This document shows positions 59,510 through 64,000 of a stretch of DNA of 64,000 bases, piece after piece. The stretch covers positions 32,675,096-32,739,095 of the forward strand of contig CM068543.1 in NCBI GenBank assembly GCA_035048495.1, read 5' to 3'. Each line of letters begins with the position of its first letter. The first letter of the stretch is position 1. The notes under the pieces were generated by a model. It worked only from the letters and a program-made list of their open reading frames with translations, had not been told where the DNA came from and searched no databases. Both the position numbers and the translations under genes were made by a program. The stretch comes from Euptelea pleiosperma. Taxonomy: Eukaryota; Streptophyta; Magnoliopsida; Ranunculales; Eupteleaceae.

Positions 59510-61060
59510 GCAATCATGGTCAAAGCAGTTGTATACTTAAAAGTATGTAAACAGTGTCAGTATTGTTGGATGTCCATGGAAAAATGTGTTATTTCAACGT
59601 TTTAAAAAAATATTTTATAAATTAAAAACACGTTTTTCAAGGAGCATTCAATGGTTGATACAATGTCTGCATACTTTTGAGTATGTAAACAGTTGCATAC
59701 TAGATTTGTCCCTTGATGAGGGTGAACAACTAAGACTGGCAACCTATATAAATTTGAACATGAAAATTCATTTTATAAGACAAAAAATTGCCAATATTTT
59801 ATTTTTTAAATTATTTTTTCCAAAATTTTTAATGCATTTTTAAATGATAAACCCAAATTGTACTCGAACATTTCCTCCACCGCATTTTAGCCGCACTCCG
59901 AATTACTAACTATGCTCTGAACAAGTGACCCAGATTCGAATCAGATCTGAGTCAGATCCATATCCGAATCCAAACGAAGATCCATAAGAGAATCCATATC
60001 TGACCAAAATATAGATATACAGGCCGAATCCATAACAAAAAGTTATTTTATAATTGGGATCCTAGACTAAATACTGGATCCGATCTGATCCAATTGCCTA
60101 ATTACAAGATCCGAACCTGACCCCGAAGTCGACTCGGATCAACTCGTCAAGAACCATATTCAACATGTATCTATCCAGAAAATGTTTTAAGGATCTAACC
60201 CACAAAATAAAGGTTCGAATAAGGTCGGATCACGGGTCCAACCCGCCCCATTGTATGCCCTAGTGTAATATATATTAGGATAACTTAAGCATCTTAAATA
60301 TCTACTTAAGATGGATTGTCAGGCCGGCCCAAATGGACCGGGGTTGGGGTGCATTTGTATGCCCAGTGGACCATCTGGGTTGATTTTAAGGCCTGCTTGA
60401 TAATTTAGGTCAGGCCCAAATATAATGGCCCGATAGCATTATATATACTATTGGGCTAGACGTAGGTTTAGCTACAGGATGGGCCAGGCTTGGTCCTATA
60501 TATCCTGGACTGGGTCAGGCTCGAGTTCAGCAAATCTGGCCCATTATCATCGGAGAAAATATTTATGGCCCCGGGGCACTTCAAAAGTTGAAGTCTCCCA
60601 CTCCCATGTGTTTAGCGCCACCTGTCCTCGGGTTAAACTGGGGCTTAACCTTAGTTTACAATTACTTTTTAAAATAAACTTTTAATATTACCTTGAAGAA
60701 GAAAACGTGCCGAGGATGAAGAAGAAGAAGCAGAAAAGGAATTTTTTTATTGTTTCTCCTGTTTTTTTTAGGAGAGTAAAAGTAGTAATATATTAAAAAA
60801 TAATATTAAAAGAAGTTTTAAAAAAACTAAGGACAGGTGGCGTTAAATATATGGTCCAAAGACACCATGGATCAAAGAACACAGGATCAAAATTTTCTCT
60901 AAGATCAACTTGATCAGTGATTTATAATAGTGCATATTTTAGCGTAAAAAAAGGCTCAAATTCAACGGTCAAAAAGCATGTTATTAAAATACTAAATCCA
61001 ACAGTTATAAATTACTAATTATACTGATTTCTTATCTAGGTTCATCAAGAGGTATAAGAT
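59510..61060. other. Intergenic with element remnants
   Basis: 59920-60270 is rich in GGATC/GATCC motifs and ends ATTGTATGCCCTA, a hAT-like end without a matching left end. 60300-60540 is a GGCC-rich remnant. 60900-61060 is foldback debris. No gene. Confidence 0.4.
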
Positions 61061-61184
61061 AAGTGAGGGGTCGCTAGGGCACCCACTTGAACCAAAATAC
61101 CCCTCCCTTCAGCCGGGCACCCACCTCGTCCCCGTCCCTTCTCCTTCTCTCTATTGTAACTCCCTCCCCCCCTCTCTCTACTAT

Positions 61185-61684
61185 AACTAGGCCTGACCTC
61201 GGGTTGGAGATCAACCCTAACCCAACCCTACCTTCAAGGATGTGAACCCTAACCCAACCCAACCCAAGGTCAGGCCTAGATTTCTCAACCCAAGCCCAAC
61301 CCTATCAGGTTGGTCAGGTTGGTCAATTTCATATATATTTTTTATTTATTAAACTTGGTTATTGGTCAATTTAATGACCTTTATGCTAGCCATTAAATAA
61401 TAGCTTCGTTCCATATCATGTTAAATAGGACCAAAGTAACAAAATATATACATTTAAATTCACCATCTTTATACGTCTCTTCGTACGAGAATTACAAGTA
61501 AAAAATTCTCCATTTCATCTTGTTATACTAGTGTAAAATATGTATATATGCGGGCTATCTTAAAGTGTGTGCGCACGCGCGTGTGTATATATAACCCAAC
61601 CCAAGTATTGAAGTGGCCAGTGTAACTGTAACTCAATGTTCAACCCGTCGGGCTCGGCTTGAGCCCACCCAAGTTGCAGCCCTA
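61185..61684. mobile_element. Possible hAT element with telomere-like inner sequence
   Basis: The left end TAGGCCTGACCTCGGGTTGG and right end CCAAGTTGCAGCCCTA resemble TAGG-type hAT termini. The 61205-61270 part is CCCTAACCCAACCC-rich, a degenerate telomere-like run, inside a GGCCTGACC...GGTCAGGCC inverted pair. No target duplication seen. Confidence 0.35.
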
Positions 61685-61760
61685 CAAACCAATGCACCAA
61701 AAGCCCCTAGGTGATAGAGGTGCGGAAAGCTTAAGTCTTACACTCTCCGTTCCCAAACGA
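61685..61760. repeat. Solo TRIM LTR remnant
   Basis: AACCAATGCACCAAAAGCCC...AGGTGATAGAGGTGCGGAAAG...TTAAGTCTTA matches most of the 84-bp LTR of the TRIM at 23608-23990, with about 10% differences. The second LTR and PBS are absent. Confidence 0.65.
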
Positions 61761-62060
61761 GGGAAAAAAAACTTAGTTGAGCTTCGGAATACTGATTACA
61801 GCAATCCAATTCAATGGATTGGATTTTATACACTTTCGAACCAGTCGATTTCATTATACACCATCGAATGGATCATAAGAAATTAACAACATTTTATAAA
61901 TTATGAAGCAGAATTTATGATGAAAAGAACAAAATTTCGTTCGATTCTAGGAAAAATTATACCCCTCCCCCATTACAGTATTGCCTACAACAGATAAGTT
62001 TAGCAAACCAAACCATCTAATCCTCCATCACTAAAGCTACCTTGGCTACCTCCTTCAATC

Positions 62061-62858
62061 CTACTTGTTCTTCACGGTAATTCCGAGCTCACCTGCAATA
62101 ATAACAGTGGTGGCCATGTCGATAAACATCCCGTGCTCAACTACACCAGCAAGTCGAAGAATTGCATCGCTCGCTGCCTTCAAATCCCCAATATCCTTCT
62201 TAAAATACAAATCCACAATATAATTTGAATTATCGGTCACGAATGGCTCTTCCCCACTTTTTCCCCCCCAAGTCCTAAGCTTCGCGACACATCCCGAATC
62301 CTCGAACAATCTCTGAAGCCGCACCGCCGTGAATTTCCAACAGAACGGCACAATCTCAACTGGCATTGCAAGGCCGCTACCCCCCAAATTCTTAACAAGC
62401 TTCGATTCATCGACGATAACGACAAACTTCCGGCAAGCACCCTCCACCATCTTCTCCCGGAGAAGAGACCCACCACGACCCTTAACGAGATTGAGATAAG
62501 GATCAACCTCATCGGCACCGTCGATTGCAAGATCAAGGATAGGATGCGAATCGAGATCAGAAAGGTGAATTCCGAACGAAATCGCTTGTTCTTGAGTTTT
62601 CTTCGATGTCGGGATGCCGACGATGTTCTTAAGCTTCCCCTGGCGCAAAAGCTCGCCTATCCGATCGACCGCAAACGTTGCGGTTGAACCGGTACCTAAC
62701 CCTAAGACCATCCCCGATTCGACAAACTCAACGGCTTTATACGCGGCGATTTTCTTCAACTCGTTCTGAGTCAGAATCACGGGAGGCAGAGATGGAGAAA
62801 GCGTTGTCTCCATCCCTGGTGTGTCGGAGCAGATAAAATGCGGGTACGGAATCGCCAT
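62061..62858 (-). CDS. RPI: Ribose-5-phosphate isomerase A, intronless
   Basis: Interconverts ribose 5-phosphate and ribulose 5-phosphate in the non-oxidative pentose-phosphate pathway and Calvin cycle. The protein is 265 residues, close to the usual length for this family. Seen: phosphate-binding LGTGSTA (54-60), catalytic IDGADEVD (112-119), VKGRGG (125-130) with E135, and GMFIDMATTVII near the C-terminus. All expected active-site residues (D113, D116, K126, E135 by family comparison) are present. There is no clear transit peptide before VILTQNELKK, so a cytosolic form is likely; plastid forms are longer. Single-exon structure is typical of several plant RPI genes. The next ATG (M16) is also possible as start. 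Confidence 0.95.
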   Translation of the reverse strand: MAIPYPHFICSDTPGMETTLSPSLPPVILTQNELKKIAAYKAVEFVESGMVLGLGTGSTATFAVDRIGELLRQGKLKNIVGIPTSKKTQEQAISFGIHLSDLDSHPILDLAIDGADEVDPYLNLVKGRGGSLLREKMVEGACRKFVVIVDESKLVKNLGGSGLAMPVEIVPFCWKFTAVRLQRLFEDSGCVAKLRTWGGKSGEEPFVTDNSNYIVDLYFKKDIGDLKAASDAILRLAGVVEHGMFIDMATTVIIAGELGITVKNK

Positions 62859-62944
62859 TTTCGTAAAATTAAAAACAAAACGAAGCTAAGCAAAAGCTCG
62901 CATTATTTTCGTAACGCAGATAAGAAGCAGCAGAAGAGTTGCAG

Positions 62945-62955
62945 AGAATTTATAG
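62945..62955 (-). promoter_or_regulatory. Probable TATA box of the RPI gene
   Basis: On the minus strand CTATAAATTC lies about 90 bases upstream of the RPI start codon, which would place transcription start near 62915-62920. Inferred from sequence only. Confidence 0.5.
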
Positions 62956-63318
62956 AGGGAAATCAAAGAAGTGGAGAAAAGGTAGAGAGGATCTCAACCG
63001 TTCATTAATTCGAATTCTATCTCTATCAGGACCACACGCTTTTCAAAAGAAAAGAGAGATTCGAATTGGTTGGAGGGAGAAAGAAGACGTAAGACGCCAG
63101 TGAAGAGGAATCGCTATCACTCAAAAAGTAGGGTTTCTGAGAGGTTTCGTTTAGTTGGAATGCTCAAAGCTTCCAAAAATGGCAACTTTCAAAGATTTGG
63201 CGAAGGAATACGAGATTTTTATTTGGGTGGCGATGTAACAAGTGGTAGCTTAATCCAAAAGCGTAAGCTAGCATCATTTCTCTTACTCAGCGCTGTCATA
63301 TGGGCCCACTGACCACAC
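62956..63318. other. RPI upstream region
   Basis: Contains the RPI promoter on the minus strand. An 80-codon + strand frame at 63070-63312 (RKTPVKRNRYHSKSR...) is not recognised and probably chance. Confidence 0.4.
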
Positions 63319-63633
63319 TAAAAGGGTCCGTTATAACGGTATAACGGATTACCGTTTTCCATTTAATGGCTAACGGATTGTAATGCATGGGGCGAAAATA
63401 TAAAAACTGAAAATAAATCGGTGCTAAAATTCGAAAGTTGAATTTCAAATTTTTAATAAAATTTATAACCGAAATTAACGAAAATAATGGACGTTATTTT
63501 AACACTGTTTTTCCAGAAAATAACGGCCGTTATTTTTCGAGCGTTAAAACGGTACATAACGTAACAAGAGGGAGGTCCAAATCCGTTATAACAACCGTTA
63601 TTTTCGTTACAGCATCTGTTATTTAAACCATGG
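63319..63633. mobile_element. hAT-like MITE, ATAACGG type, left end damaged
   Basis: The right end TTATTTAAACCATGG is family-like. The left end begins AAAAGGGTCCGTTATAACGG without CAAGGTTT. The interior has AACGGCCGTTATTTTTCG. Confidence 0.65.
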
Positions 63634-63730
63634 TTTAGCCCATCCCTTGGTGGGATATACACACCAAAAATTACCATGAGTGGTAATCTCTAGCTATTAG
63701 ATTTTAGTACTTTTTAATACACGATTCTAG

Positions 63731-64000
63731 CCTTAAAAGGGGCCCTTATATTGGTATAACGAACAGGGGGCATTACTGTTTTTCCATTAACGGATTGTAA
63801 CGCTTAGGAGTATTAACGAAAATTAACAGGAAAATAATGGGAAAAAATAGTGTTAAAATTCAAAATTTGAATTTCAAAATTTTAATAAAATTTATAGTGA
63901 AAAATAACAGAAATAATGGCTATTTTTCACAAATTTTATCAGAAAATAACGGTTGTTATTTTCGTTACAACGACCGTTATTTAAAAAAAAAATGGCCATT
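63731..64000. mobile_element. hAT-like MITE, ATAACGG type, cut by window end
   Basis: Left CCTTAAAAGGGGCCC (degenerate terminus) followed by TTGGTATAACG, CGGATTGTAACGC and the AAATTTGAATTTCAAAAT palindrome. The copy runs out of the window. Confidence 0.65.

Noticed and set aside
61205..61270. Interstitial telomere repeat
   Set aside because: Units are irregular (CCCTAACCCAACCC) and lie in a GGCC-rich element remnant, not a clean TTTAGGG array.
1..64000. CRISPR array or prokaryotic defence system
   Set aside because: The repeats are dispersed, palindromic eukaryotic transposons, not regularly spaced direct repeats with unique spacers, and the genes have spliceosomal introns.

Overview
The window is TE-rich nuclear DNA from a flowering plant. 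The evidence is GT-AG introns, plant-specific protein families (X8/CBM43, a plastid-targeted small protein, a plant-type RINGv ligase), plant LINE, Copia, Gypsy and TRIM retroelements, and many AT-rich MITEs. I cannot name the species. There are five convincing protein-coding genes, one decayed gene duplicate, and transposon-derived sequence nearly everywhere else.

Layout: 1-2000 holds a long foldback element and hAT-like MITE copies. 2190-15528 (+) is a seven-exon lysine methyltransferase gene of the EEF1AKMT2/METTL10/EFM4 type. Its second intron holds a decayed LINE that was split by a nearly intact Copia element (4901-10293; GATCA target duplication, 210-bp LTRs). 15941-16313 is a hAT-like MITE. 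16970-18113 (+) is a secreted single-X8-domain protein, with a decayed tandem duplicate at 20504-23060. Between them is a three-level transposon nest (18531-20272). 23608-23990 is a complete TRIM element. 25303-26259 (-) and 39997-40485 (-) are two paralogous two-exon genes for a 124-residue plastid-type membrane protein. The 13 kb between them holds a strand-switching GA/CT minisatellite, a dead Gypsy element and a Harbinger MITE. 45136-46471 holds two abutting Harbinger-type elements. 47556-51028 (-) is a seven-coding-exon RINGv (MARCH-like) E3 ligase with a probable 5'-UTR intron. 52300-56000 is a zone of foldback MITEs. 56077-57528 is a head-to-tail array of eight mini-Helitrons. 58464-58605 is a long near-perfect hairpin. 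62061-62858 (-) is an intronless ribose-5-phosphate isomerase A gene. The window ends in more hAT-like MITEs.

The genes do not form a pathway. They are independent plant loci: translation-factor methylation, cell-wall glucan binding, a plastid membrane protein, ubiquitin ligation and the pentose-phosphate pathway. The unusual content is in the repeats: a roughly 12-copy hAT-like MITE family in two sequence 'dialects' loaded with AACGG motifs, a foldback family that carries CACGTG G-boxes, the tandem Helitron array, and several nested insertions with readable target-site duplications. No CRISPR array, rRNA or convincing tRNA gene was seen. All coordinates and splice sites were read by eye.
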